Shown piece after piece: positions 54,637 to 64,000 of a stretch of 64,000 bases of DNA (the first letter of the stretch is position 1; each line of letters starts with the position of its first letter). The stretch covers positions 1 through 64,000 of the forward strand of contig ADNK01002960.1 in NCBI GenBank assembly GCA_000320545.1. The letters run 5' to 3'. The position numbers and the translations under genes are program-made. The DNA comes from Bigelowiella natans CCMP2755. Lineage: Eukaryota > Cercozoa > Chlorarachniophyceae. Under the pieces are notes generated by a model. The model saw only the letters and a program-made list of their open reading frames with translations, had not been told where the DNA came from and made no database searches.

Positions 54637-55992
54637 CCGTGCTCACGCAGCATTAAAACAACATATACATGAATGTGAAGACATAAGACATCACACGCAT
54701 GCACATCTAGACATGCATACGCACACATGTGTGTAGAGCATCGTTTGACATGCAAGCTTGTGTGCGCACATCATGCATCACAGGGTTGCGTGTGTGGTGT
54801 GATCTAGCGATGTTGACATGCATCACGGCGACTCATCACGTGCGATGGGGGAATGTCGGCATGGCTAGCAACAATGTCTGGAAACCTTCAAACCATGCTA
54901 AAACTAGTATGGTGGACATTGTTATGATAGACATGTGATATCATATATATACTACATGTGCTATTGCACATGCTACATGTGCTATTGCTGTGTCCATCAT
55001 TGTTGCGCACGCGTCTAGACGTCTAGACGTGTGCAAATTTGTCATTTTTTTGTTGCGATGCAGTGCAGGAATTCATCATTCTAGCATCCCAGCATTTCTA
55101 GTAGATGGCGCATGCTCGCACATGCACCAAGCTGTGGCATTAGAGCATGTGCATGCGTGCCCATTTTTCAATCTCATTTCAAACAAGGCATGCTGGCATG
55201 TGGCTGTAGCGCTAGACAAACTCATTCACTGTCATTTTTGTTCTTTCACACAATGATCTGCTCAACAAACAGCAATGCGCGCGTGTGCTTTCAGTCCATC
55301 TTTTCAAACGCGCAGAGCTTCCAGTGGTGCGCGGTGGCGCAATCGAAAGGTTTGCCAATGCGCGCGCATTTTTCAGTCCAACTGTTCAACCACGACCGCG
55401 CAGATCCTGGCGGCGCGTGGTGGCGCAATCGAAAGGTCTGTGGATTGCGATCACATTCCAACAGTTGAATTTTTTCCCCAGCAAACATTCAACCACGTGA
55501 GCTAGCCTTGCCAAAAGTTGCACAAGTTCGCCGCAATGGCACACATCACACGTGTGCTCTTCTCGTTCCACCCTCCAACTGAGCCAGCTACGTGAATTCC
55601 CTTCAAGAACTTCTTCTTCTGCTAGCAATGCTAGTGGTGCTGCCGCTGCCCCTGCTCCCATTGCAATCAATTGCCGCTGCTCCCAGCAGGAGCAGCAGCG
55701 ACTCCAAAATCCAGTGACATTTTTTTGCAAAAACAAGAGAAAAGTTCAAAAAAAAAACCAAGATTCACACCGGGAACTACTACTGGTTTGAGGCTACATT
55801 GCTTCATGCTGTGTACCATTGAATCCGGGTTAATTGTATCATCTGTAAAAGTTTGATATTTTTACGATATAGTGCGGATATATTTTAGTCTATTTATCAT
55901 TCCTCGCCGCTTCCACCCCAATACAAACTGATCTTCCTCGTGCGAACACAGCCACTGGGGGAGGGGGCAGCTGCACGCTAAGCCGAGCATCC
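54637..55992. other. Intergenic DNA with a TpA-poor island (about 55,030-55,640)
   Basis: 54,640-54,980 keeps ordinary TpA (catatatatac). In 55,030-55,640 the TpA I see are in CTA/TAG. An imperfect tandem repeat lies inside (55,290-55,440). No gene supported. Confidence 0.55.
55280..55440. repeat. Two imperfect copies of an 86-bp repeat
   Basis: ggtggcgcaatcgaaaggt occurs at 55,333 and 55,419, and tttcagtcca precedes each copy (about 55,288 and 55,371). Located within the TpA-poor island. Confidence 0.85.
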
Positions 55993-57402
55993 ATGTCTGT
56001 GGCCGGCCATTTGGCCGCGAGGTTTTTCTCGCTCACGCACAGCCTTCAACGCATACCGTTCAAGAATGAGATCATAGAGGGGAAGATGTGGCTCGGGAAC
56101 CTAGCGGTGGGTTGTTCGCCAGGAACTTTTAACTATGAGGATGTAATCGTAACCACTGCTTCAGAGTTCTTGGGGAATGATGCGTAAATAGTTGGTATGC
56201 CGCTACATAATTGTGACATTGTGTCTCTTTCCAGCAAGCTCGAAAGCAAAGCTGGCTGACGGAGAAGGGAATTACGCACGTTTGTTGCATCACACAATGG
56301 GGGGAAGGTTGCGACAGCCTTTGCTACGAAATGATATTATTCTTATGATAGCACGCACATTCAATCCCCTGTCCCTCACTCCCTTCTCCGAAAAAAGTTC
56401 TAAAAGCAAGTCGAGTGTTGAGTATGAATTCCACGATTCCGACGATTTGCTCAAATAGAGTTTTACGCTGAGATACCAATATTGCTTTGGGGAACAACTT
56501 AGTTACACCCTTGGCACCAACTCTTAACTTATCGATACGAACGTATACGTGTCTCCCAGGCGCCAAGTTCTTTCCGAGCAATTTTGAGTACTTCGCAATC
56601 GACATCGAGGATAAACCGGGATGTGACCTTCTTCAGCACCTAGAGCAGGTAGGAGCACGCATTCACGCGATCTCAGCCATTTTGCATCAGAGACTGTATT
56701 CCTGACCCCGAGACTTTCGTGGATTTGCTATTTTGCACGATGATGAGTCGCATCAATTGAATTTCCTTAGGCGGTGTCGTTCATAGAGGAAGCTATAGAG
56801 GAAGGGGGCAAGGTGTACGTACACTGCAATCAAGGAAGGTCGGTTGGAACTCTCTATTTTTTTCTTAAATTAGAGGAAAGATATTTGTGTGGGCTTGCGA
56901 ATCTCAATACTAATACTGATGGGGGGAAATCGTCTGCATTGCCATATTAACTGCCCACCAATATCATCATCATCGATCTCTATCTTCATCATCGTCGCTG
57001 TTCTGCACGTGTTAAAATGCATAATATGCGTCCACAGATCTCGCTCCGGCACGGTAGTAGTAGCTTACTTTATTCGCAAATACCATCTGAGCGTTGAGGC
57101 TGCTCTCAAGAGGGTTCAAGAGAAGAGGCCGGTGCGAATAAACGATATATCAATAAATAAAGTCATCATCACGTATGCATGCGCCTGAAAGCGCGAAAGC
57201 ACGAGAAAGGCATTACTCACCCGCAAGCGAAACCACAGAGGTACTGCCAATCCCCACGTTTCCTTCTTACACTCTCTTTCAGGTTGTGTGTCCAAACGAA
57301 GGCTTCTTGCTCCAGCTGCGTCAATGGCAGCATCTTTGCGAATTCAAGAGCCTGACAAGCCACGTCGTGCATGCAATGGCCCCCGAGTTGACGAAAAGGT
57401 AA
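55993..57402 (+). CDS. Dual-specificity protein phosphatase (copy 1)
   Basis: Five exons: 55,993-56,106; 56,559-56,648; 56,771-56,838; 57,038-57,131; 57,283-57,402 (TAA). N-terminus QRIPFKNEIIEGKMWLGNLA, then FEYFAIDIEDKPGCDLLQHL, catalytic KVYVHCNQGR joined across an intron to SRSGTVVVAYFIRKY (active-site Cys, C-x5-R and following Ser present), VEAALKRVQEKRP, and CPNEGFLLQLRQW. This is the complete compact DSP core, so an active phosphatase is likely. It is followed by a paralogue at 58.9-61.2 kb. Confidence 0.8.
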
Positions 57403-57670
57403 AAGTTCCAGTAATTGTATTGGTTGGTTGTAGTGGTTGATGTTTTCGCCGTGGCATTGAGAGTGTATGAAAGGGGGGAGGAGGGGGATATCGGTGATAG
57501 GCTATTGAAGAAGAAAGAGTTGTTTCAGGGATGAGCGAGGTTTAATGTGTATATTAGCAGTGTTGATAGCGTTTGTTATGTATGGGGGGGGGGGGGGAGC
57601 ATATTTGTTGGACGTGTTAAGAAATGGCGCGTGTACATGAATGGGTGGTGGTTTGTATGCGTACGCGTCT

Positions 57671-57707
<37 letters not shown>

Positions 57708-58165
57708 CGTATGTGCGTGTGCGCTTTTAGTGCTTTCTGCATTAGCGCATTTGCTTGTCAGGGATTGCATATCTGTGATATTATATTGATTAAGACGCGC
57801 CCCCCCTTTGTTTTTTTTTTTGGCACCTGGGGATTTTTCTTCCCCCCCCCCCCCCCCCCGCCCACCCCCGTCTAAAAACCTCTATCTATTGCTCTGCGAC
57901 GGGGTGGGCGATTGCTTTCTCCTCTCCCTTCTTCCAAAAGAACAACGACAACTGTTGTAGAGAGAATATGCGGGTTAATTACTGAGTATACGATTGGAGA
58001 TGCATCGTTAGGTCAGATATCGTTCGAATCGTCACCATGAATTGTTAAGATTTTGTTCCAAACACGTACACTGCTGATCTTAGTCATTTTATCTTTCTCT
58101 CTCCCTTTCTCTGTCTCTCTCTCTCTCTATCCCTCTCTCTCTCCCTGCCTCTCACTCTCGCAGTT

Positions 58166-58222
<57 letters not shown>

Positions 58223-58381
58223 CTCTGCCTCCCCCTCCCTGCCTCTCACTCCCACAGCTTGTCTACCTCCTTTGAAAACACACACACCAAACACGCACAA
58301 CTCTCATGTCAATGTATATTTAAAAGAAATATATGGGAATAATAATTTATATCAATTGAAGATATCATACATATTTATATA

Positions 58382-58452
<71 letters not shown>

Positions 58453-58529
58453 GTGCCGCAACTTATACTTTTACTGCTGATATAAATACCACGCTAACTG
58501 CGCTGCTCTTCGCCCTCATGGTTTTGAAT

Positions 58530-58568
<39 letters not shown>

Positions 58569-58860
58569 AAGGTATTTTTCTTCTTATTATTATCTTTGTC
58601 GCAAAATAGGGAAAAGTGCATCAGGAGAAGCTAGCCCAACGCTGAGGCAGAAGTTGATGGCGGAAGTAGCTACAATAGTATTTAAAGGTGTTAAAGGAAC
58701 CTTTTCCTTCATGATGTATTGAGTATTCAATTCTTTCATTTCCTTCTGCTGTTGCATTTTAGATGTTCTTATCATTGGAACTTGTGTGCTTTCTCTTTCG
58801 CTCTCTCTTTCGCTCTATCTCTGTCTCCCCCCCCCCCCCCCTCCCTTTTCCCTCCTAAAG
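57403..58860. repeat. Intergenic/intronic DNA crowded with simple repeats
   Basis: (TA)n at 57,674-57,706; poly-C at about 57,844-57,859; (CT)n over 58,100-58,235; (TA)n(TG)n at 58,378-58,448; (TA)n at 58,534-58,562; poly-C near 58,828-58,841. No coding feature supported. Confidence 0.85.
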
Positions 58861-59031
58861 TTACCCACAAGCTCCAGGGAATACCGTTTCAAAACGAGAT
58901 TATCGACGGAAAGCTGTGGTTAGGGCAGCTGGGGGTACTTACGATCATAAGGAGGACAATAATGTCCCCTGATTCGATGCCGCAATTTGTTGTGTTGTGT
59001 TGCGTTTTGTGTGTGTGTGTGTGTGTAAGTA

Positions 59032-59069
<38 letters not shown>

Positions 59070-59320
59070 GAAGAGAGAGATAAAGAGAGATTGATTGGAA
59101 AACTACCAAATACACATAAAGAACGCTCAAGAAAGTCAAGAAAAAAAACACACAACAATTCTAACTCACGCTAGGCGGCAAGGAACTTTGAATGGATATC
59201 GAGCAAACAAATTACCCATATTTGCTCAGTGACGCAATGGGGGAAGGTGCTCCTTGTTGATTAACACGGATATTATGCACGCACACACACACACACACAC
59301 ACACATACATACACACGCGC

Positions 59321-59358
<38 letters not shown>

Positions 59359-60043
59359 TTATCTTGTTTATTATTGTTTCTTTACTTTTATTTATGAATG
59401 TGCGCTGCTAATCTTTGATAGATCATATGTGATGTGATATGCTCGCACTGCATGCAGATTCGATTTTGCTATCGTTTCAATACAATGTACACATATTATA
59501 TCTCTTCTAGCAGCTGTGAGCAGTAAATACGAGTATATGAAGATCATATACGAGCAAGCGCATCTTTCGCTTAGACGCTATCATTATAATTATCACCATC
59601 ATACATCATCACACATCATCATCATCATATACGAGCAAGCGCATCTTTCGCTTAGACGCTATCATTATAATTATCACCATCATACATCATCACACATCAT
59701 CATCATCATATACGAGCAAGCACATCTTTCGCTTAGACGCTATCATTATAATTATCAACATCATCATAAATCACCATCATTCATCATCATACATCATCAT
59801 CATCATACATCATCATACATCATCATACATCATCATCATTCGTCATCATCAGCCTTCCTCCCCCCCCCCTTCCTTAGGCAGCGAAGTTCCATGAAGGCAA
59901 GGGTCGCTTCGTGTACCACGTCATAAAAGATAGAAGATACACCCCAGAGTCGAATCTTAGATCATCTTGACGAGGCGGTGAGAGATCCCGCTTTTCTCTC
60001 TCCCCCTCCTCTGGCCCCTCCCCCATCTCTTTCTCTCTCGTTC

Positions 60044-60078
<35 letters not shown>

Positions 60079-60593
60079 TCTTTGTCCCTCAGCTAGCACC
60101 GCGCAAATCAAAGATAACATAACTCCTCACGTAAAAATAACTGCCAAATGAAATGGGTGTACTTCATTCTCCCCCCCTCCCCCCCCCCCCCCTCTCCGCT
60201 GGCCTCGCGCATTTCTCACCATCAACTAGTGAACCTCCCTCACCACCAGCCTCAACCGCTGCTGCTTCTCTGCTTTGCTTTGCAAAGGCGGACTTCATCC
60301 ACGGCGCTCTGGCGCAAAACCACCGTGTTTTGGTGCATTGCAATCAAGGACGATCACGCTCCGCAACGGTGCTAACGGCTTATTTCATCAAATATAAAGG
60401 CGCTCAAAAGCAGGTGGGGGGGTCGTCGCAAACTGCCCACTCGCGCGTGGCACACGTATACACGCAAGCATGCGCGCGCGCGCGCCAGCGGGCAAGCGTC
60501 TCGCGGCACTTCGTGATTCTGAGCGTGTTGATAAACCAGGTCGATGAGCATATTCGTGGGATTAAGGAGAGACGTCCGGAGGTAGGCGCGCGC

Positions 60594-60637
<44 letters not shown>

Positions 60638-60983
60638 GTGTGCGCGCGTGTGTGTTTTCCCTGTTTGCTTTTCATTTTCTTTGGGGGAAAAAACCCACTA
60701 AAATAGCTGTTCGAAATGTTTTCCCTAGTCGTTCATTTTCCTTTTGTTTTTGGTACATCCTAATGCTGCTCTGTTCTGTCGCTACGATGCTGCTTCTCGC
60801 TCTCCTTACCCCTCCTCCCCCTTCCCCCCCCCCCCCCCCTCTTCCTGTGCTAAGGTGTGCCCGAACGCTGGCTTCATGCGGCAGCTGGAGAAGTACAGAG
60901 CTCGCTGCATCGTAACCGCGGAGGTACGGTGTACAGGAGCGCGCGCACAAACAACGATGGAATATAATGTATATTGATATATA

Positions 60984-61020
<37 letters not shown>

Positions 61021-61156
61021 GACAAATATTCAACTTCTCCGGGCTCTGGGATGTTTACCCTTCCCCCCCCCCCTCTCTCAGGTATCGTCGCAGCTGCACA
61101 AAAGTCGAGCGGGAAAGCACACGAGCGGTCTCAGATCGAAACAGGTGACGAAGTGA
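58861..61156 (+). CDS. Dual-specificity protein phosphatase (copy 2), 5' exon uncertain
   Basis: Exons: 58,861-58,934 (HKLQGIPFQNEIIDGKLWLG, parallel to copy 1); a second exon near 59,880-59,930 (KFHEGKGRFVYHVIKD) of uncertain limits; 60,288-60,413 (ADFIHGALAQNHRVLVHCNQ then GRSRSATVLTAYFIKY: HC-x5-R intact); 60,540-60,581 (VDEHIRGIKERRPE); 60,855-60,923 (VCPNAGFMRQLEKYRAR); 61,082 to the TGA at 61,156. Exon borders match copy 1 at the pattern KERRP/QEKRP, which supports tandem gene duplication. The catalytic exon lacks the intron that splits HCNQGR in copy 1, so one intron was gained or lost. Confidence 0.7.
59279..59358. repeat. (CA)n(TA)n(TG)n compound microsatellite
   Basis: An almost perfect inverted structure: CA repeats, TA repeats, then TG repeats, able to fold into a hairpin. 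It is intronic. Confidence 0.9.
59540..59790 (+). repeat. Three copies of an 81-bp tandem repeat
   Basis: tacgagcaagc recurs at 59,549, 59,630 and 59,711, followed each time by the same 60 bp of ctttcgcttagacgctatca and catcat runs. An 81-bp period keeps an open frame through the array. Located within an intron of the second phosphatase gene; likely non-coding. Confidence 0.9.
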
Positions 61157-62533
61157 CGATTGCGATGGTGTGCCTGGGGAGCTGTTTGGAACTTGTGCAA
61201 CTGCACACATGCCCTTGCCTCTTACGCGAGCTAATCCGCAATCAATGCGTGATTGCTCCATTCAAATATACGCGCCTTTTATCGCATATTCGTCTTATCT
61301 GAAGATGCTAGCCAACTAAATACACACAAACACACACACACGCACACACGCACACACGCATACAGACATACACACATACACACATAGCATATGCCATGTA
61401 TCTATGATAAGATTCCTAGGCCTCTACAATAGATACTATGTCTATAGTCTCTCCGTTGATGTTGACTACTCAATTGAGCTCTGAGAACTCTTTGTCATCT
61501 ACACTATTTTGCACGTACGTACACTCTCAAGGTTGCAAAGCTCGTTGCTCAGTACTGCCTCTAGCGGTTATCGCTGATGCCGCCATTGCATTGCACGTGC
61601 TGGTGCTGTTGACGTCTAGACGTACACGTGAATCTGAGATTGACAAAATGGCTGCTCTAAAAGATTTCCTTAATTAGTTGTAGCGTGTCGTCGATGCACA
61701 AATAGACGCAGTATGTCCAGCATAGCTGCACGTGCAACTAACGCGGTTCGGTTTGTAACAACGCGGTTCGATTCATTTCACGCCTGTTATCATCTACAAT
61801 TATTCAGCTGTGATGACTCATTCGATCTAGCGCATGCGCGATCGAATCGCTCGGTTTTAGGACTGTCTGCGTCAATGTGTCCTAACTGGCTAGCACCGTG
61901 GATTTGCCTTGTTGCATTCCCTGCTGTTAATGAATGACACAATGCGAGCATTGCATGTGCTTGTCATGCATGTACGTGCGCGATGTGGTCATCTAGTCAC
62001 ATCTAGCAGATGTTCGCGCGCGCTACCGCACACACGTATGGCCAAGTGGATAGCATGCGCGCTGTGCGCATGTGCCCATCTCTAGCTAGATTTAGCCATG
62101 TCTGCTGGATGTGCGTGTGCAGACATGGCATGCACGGACACGTGTAGCTAGTTCCACTAGTCCAGAGTTTGGTGGCATCTAGCTAGCAGCTATGGACATG
62201 CATGTGCGCGTGCGATGTGGCGGCGGGCAGCGCTAGAGCGTGGCTGTGGGTCGCGTTGCATGTAGATCGAGCAAAATGGAGAGAATTGGAGAATTGCGCG
62301 TGCTGCTACGCTCGATCATTTGTTAATTGGACCACACACTCACACTGGCACACGCCATTGCATGCATGGCGTCGCGCATGCGCAGCATCAACAATTTTGT
62401 CATTCCAGCATGGACACATCTAGGTGTGCAGACTCTGCATGAGCCATGCTAGCATGGTGCGCTAGCACCATGGACTAGTGGAGCATGCAATGACGCACGT
62501 GTGCGTGTCTGAATCAATCTGATCTAGCTAGTG
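61157..62533. other. Intergenic DNA, partly CTAG-rich
   Basis: CACACA stretches at 61,320-61,385. From about 61,700 CTAG/CATG/TGCA tetramers are frequent, but TpA also occurs in other contexts (gttaatg, gtacg, cgtatgg), so this is at most a weak member of the TpA-poor class. No gene supported. Confidence 0.45.
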
Positions 62534-63106
62534 ATGTGTGGTGACGTACAGACGCGGTTCACTGATCACCGGGGCGCAGTTCTTTCGATGGCCTTCTCGC
62601 CAGACGGGGAACGCGTGGTCACGGGGGAAAGAGGCTCAAACGTGATTTTTTGGTGCTCTACAACGGGATCGCGGTTTTTCGATATCCGACCTCCTAACCC
62701 CAGACGAACTGTCTGTTCTACCGGATTCTCCTCCGATGGGAAACTGGTGGTCAGCGCTGGCTTCGACAAGTCCGCTTTCATCTGGGACGCTTCGACAGGA
62801 GAGTTGAGAAACGAGCTCGGTTGTGCATCCGTAGACCTGGGCGACTGGCTTTACTCGGCAAGCTTCTCGGAGAACCGCGTAGCCTTCGGTTGTTTCAGTG
62901 GTACAATGCAAGTGTGGACAGACCTTATGTCGCGTTCCCCGCGTCTGGTCTTGAGCCTCAACAATCGTGGGGCAGTGCATTCAGTGTGTTTCTCGCCAGA
63001 TGGTCGATATTTAGCTTCGGCCATGGCTGACGGGTCAGTTCGAATTTGGGAAATCGAGAATCGGATTGGCCCTGGTCGCGTTGGGATCACAAAGCCTACT
63101 CGCTAA
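62534..63106 (+). CDS. WD40-repeat protein, possibly truncated at the 5' end
   Basis: 190 codons from ATG 62,534. Four WD40 blades: HRGAVLSMAFSPDGERVVTG with VIFWCSTTG; TVCSTGFSSDGKLVVSAGFD with AFIWDASTG; LYSASFSENRVAFGCFSG with QVWTDL; GAVHSVCFSPDGRYLASAMA with VRIWEI. A full propeller needs about seven, so this is a fragment or pairs with other exons. It starts immediately beside CTAG-rich DNA (gatctagctagtg), so upstream exons may be lost or decayed. Confidence 0.65.
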   Translation: MCGDVQTRFTDHRGAVLSMAFSPDGERVVTGERGSNVIFWCSTTGSRFFDIRPPNPRRTVCSTGFSSDGKLVVSAGFDKSAFIWDASTGELRNELGCASVDLGDWLYSASFSENRVAFGCFSGTMQVWTDLMSRSPRLVLSLNNRGAVHSVCFSPDGRYLASAMADGSVRIWEIENRIGPGRVGITKPTR

Positions 63107-63144
63107 AAATCTGGGACCATCTATATTCAAAGAGAGAGCGAAGT

Positions 63145-63483
63145 ATGTCGTCAGGACAAACCACCCATGAGACCAAACGAAGCAAAGATTACAGGAAGAA
63201 ATACAAAAAATCGAAGCACTTGATCTCTGCAATGAAAAGGGAACAGGAGGCAGATAGGAAAGAGATGGATTCATTGATGGATACCATAGCCACTTACAAG
63301 TCATACATGGAAGGTATACGCGGGGTTGTCGAGCGAGGTCCCAAAAAACTTAGCCAGAAAGAGTTGTTACTCGATGTGCAGACGGATCTAGTCTCGTCAG
63401 ATGACGAAGAAATTGAGATTGGCGTAGAGGAGAAGAAAGATTCGGGTTTGACCGATGATGAACGGGGGGGAGGTAAATGCTAA
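63145..63483 (+). CDS. Small coiled-coil/acidic ORF
   Basis: 112 codons from ATG 63,145. Basic helix (SKDYRKKYKKSKHLISAMKR), coiled coil with YKSYMEGIRGVVERGP, then an acidic tail (SSDDEEIEIGVEEKKDSG). It may be a downstream exon of the WD40 gene or an independent small gene; no family recognised. Confidence 0.4.
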   Translation: MSSGQTTHETKRSKDYRKKYKKSKHLISAMKREQEADRKEMDSLMDTIATYKSYMEGIRGVVERGPKKLSQKELLLDVQTDLVSSDDEEIEIGVEEKKDSGLTDDERGGGKC

Positions 63484-64000
63484 TGGGAACCCATTCCCGG
63501 ATGCCACAACTGGCATTTACAGCGATTAGCCCTGTGTTCCGCCCATAATACGCGCAAAGATAGCGTATATCACTCACCCACCCCCCGCGTTTTTTTGTTG
63601 TTTTCACGTACACGCTTTTAGACTCGACTGGCTGCTGCCAATGTCGCTATGCCAGCACACAACGCAGACCCGATAACGGCGGAGACGTTTCCGCCAGTCT
63701 CCCTCCCGCCGCGGCCTAGGGGGGGGGGGACCGACTGCTGCTACGACAACCAGCGTAGCGGATACGCACATGACCTGTGTTACATGACACGCACACATGA
63801 TACTTTGTACATGTGTAACCCCAAAGATCCCCCCTATGAAGTACAAGTACAATGTTATGACATGACACAGCATGATGCTACAGTAGCATCGCTTTGCGAA
63901 CAGGTGGGCATTGGCCACATCGCAGATGCCGCCATTGGCGTTTATAATAATTTTATTGTTATTACTTACACATCACGCACATCGCTTGGTATCTGTTCCA
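63484..64000. other. Intergenic DNA, nothing recognised
   Basis: Short G/C homopolymers near 63,580 and 63,720. Plain sequence otherwise. Confidence 0.4.

Noticed and set aside
1-64000. CRISPR arrays, bacterial operons or tRNA/rRNA genes
   Set aside because: No such structures seen; the regular repeats are microsatellites, minisatellites or exon duplications.

Overview
This window looks like nuclear DNA of an intron-rich unicellular eukaryote, probably a protist or alga. The evidence is GT-AG introns in nearly every host gene, long (TA)n/(TG)n/(CT)n/poly-C tracts in introns, and eukaryotic families: an ankyrin-Roc-COR-kinase protein, dual-specificity phosphatases, a WD40 protein and a fucosyltransferase. 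I cannot name the species.

Layout: (1) 1-11,966 (+): a multi-exon ROCO gene with tandemly duplicated single-ankyrin exons, a Roc GTPase, a COR domain and a tyrosine-kinase-like domain. (2) 16.2-24.34 kb (+): an unrecognised gene built from repeated short exon modules. (3) 24,996-45,967: a 21-kb integrated element with terminal inverted repeats of about 300 bp. It carries a Polinton-like-virus (PLV) type gene set: major capsid protein, a minor capsid/penton-like protein, an A32-type packaging ATPase, fibre-like proteins, a zinc-finger protein, a very large OTU-like/helicase replication protein, an HNH nuclease, and a Crinkler/RHS-like P-loop gene with a spliceosomal intron. No integrase, protease or protein-primed polymerase was recognised. 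(4) 47.3-50.0 kb (-): glycosyltransferase genes. (5) 50.6-51.8 kb (+): a tandem ABM-like ferredoxin-fold protein. (6) 53.4-54.6 kb (+): a SAM-dependent methyltransferase. (7) 56.0-61.2 kb (+): two paralogous dual-specificity phosphatases. (8) 62.5-63.5 kb (+): a WD40 gene fragment and a small coiled-coil ORF.

The most striking observation concerns dinucleotides. From about 24.75 kb to about 41.93 kb the dinucleotide TpA is almost absent (I count none in the 600 bases 40,741-41,340). The TpA that survive are nearly all in CTA or TAG contexts. As a result, several thousand predicted residues contain essentially no tyrosine, with Cys and His in excess. The expected ATG starts of three virion genes read GTG after a T, and the Walker A lysine of the packaging ATPase is Glu (GGT-GAA). 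The signature stops inside the helicase gene: its C-terminal part, the HNH gene and the Crinkler-like gene have ordinary TpA and ordinary Tyr. The same signature (TpA rare except in CTA/TAG, hence many CTAG) marks several non-genic islands of the flanking host DNA (about 12.1-14.85, 17.65-19.03, 52.35-53.2 and 55.0-55.6 kb). The two element ends differ at a few sites, and three of four aligned substitutions are TpA on the right versus CpA or TpG on the left. I infer a regional host process that converts TpA to TpG/CpA, a RIP-like but TpA-directed mutation that damaged the provirus after integration. This is a hypothesis. No database search or dinucleotide computation was run; all counts are by eye.
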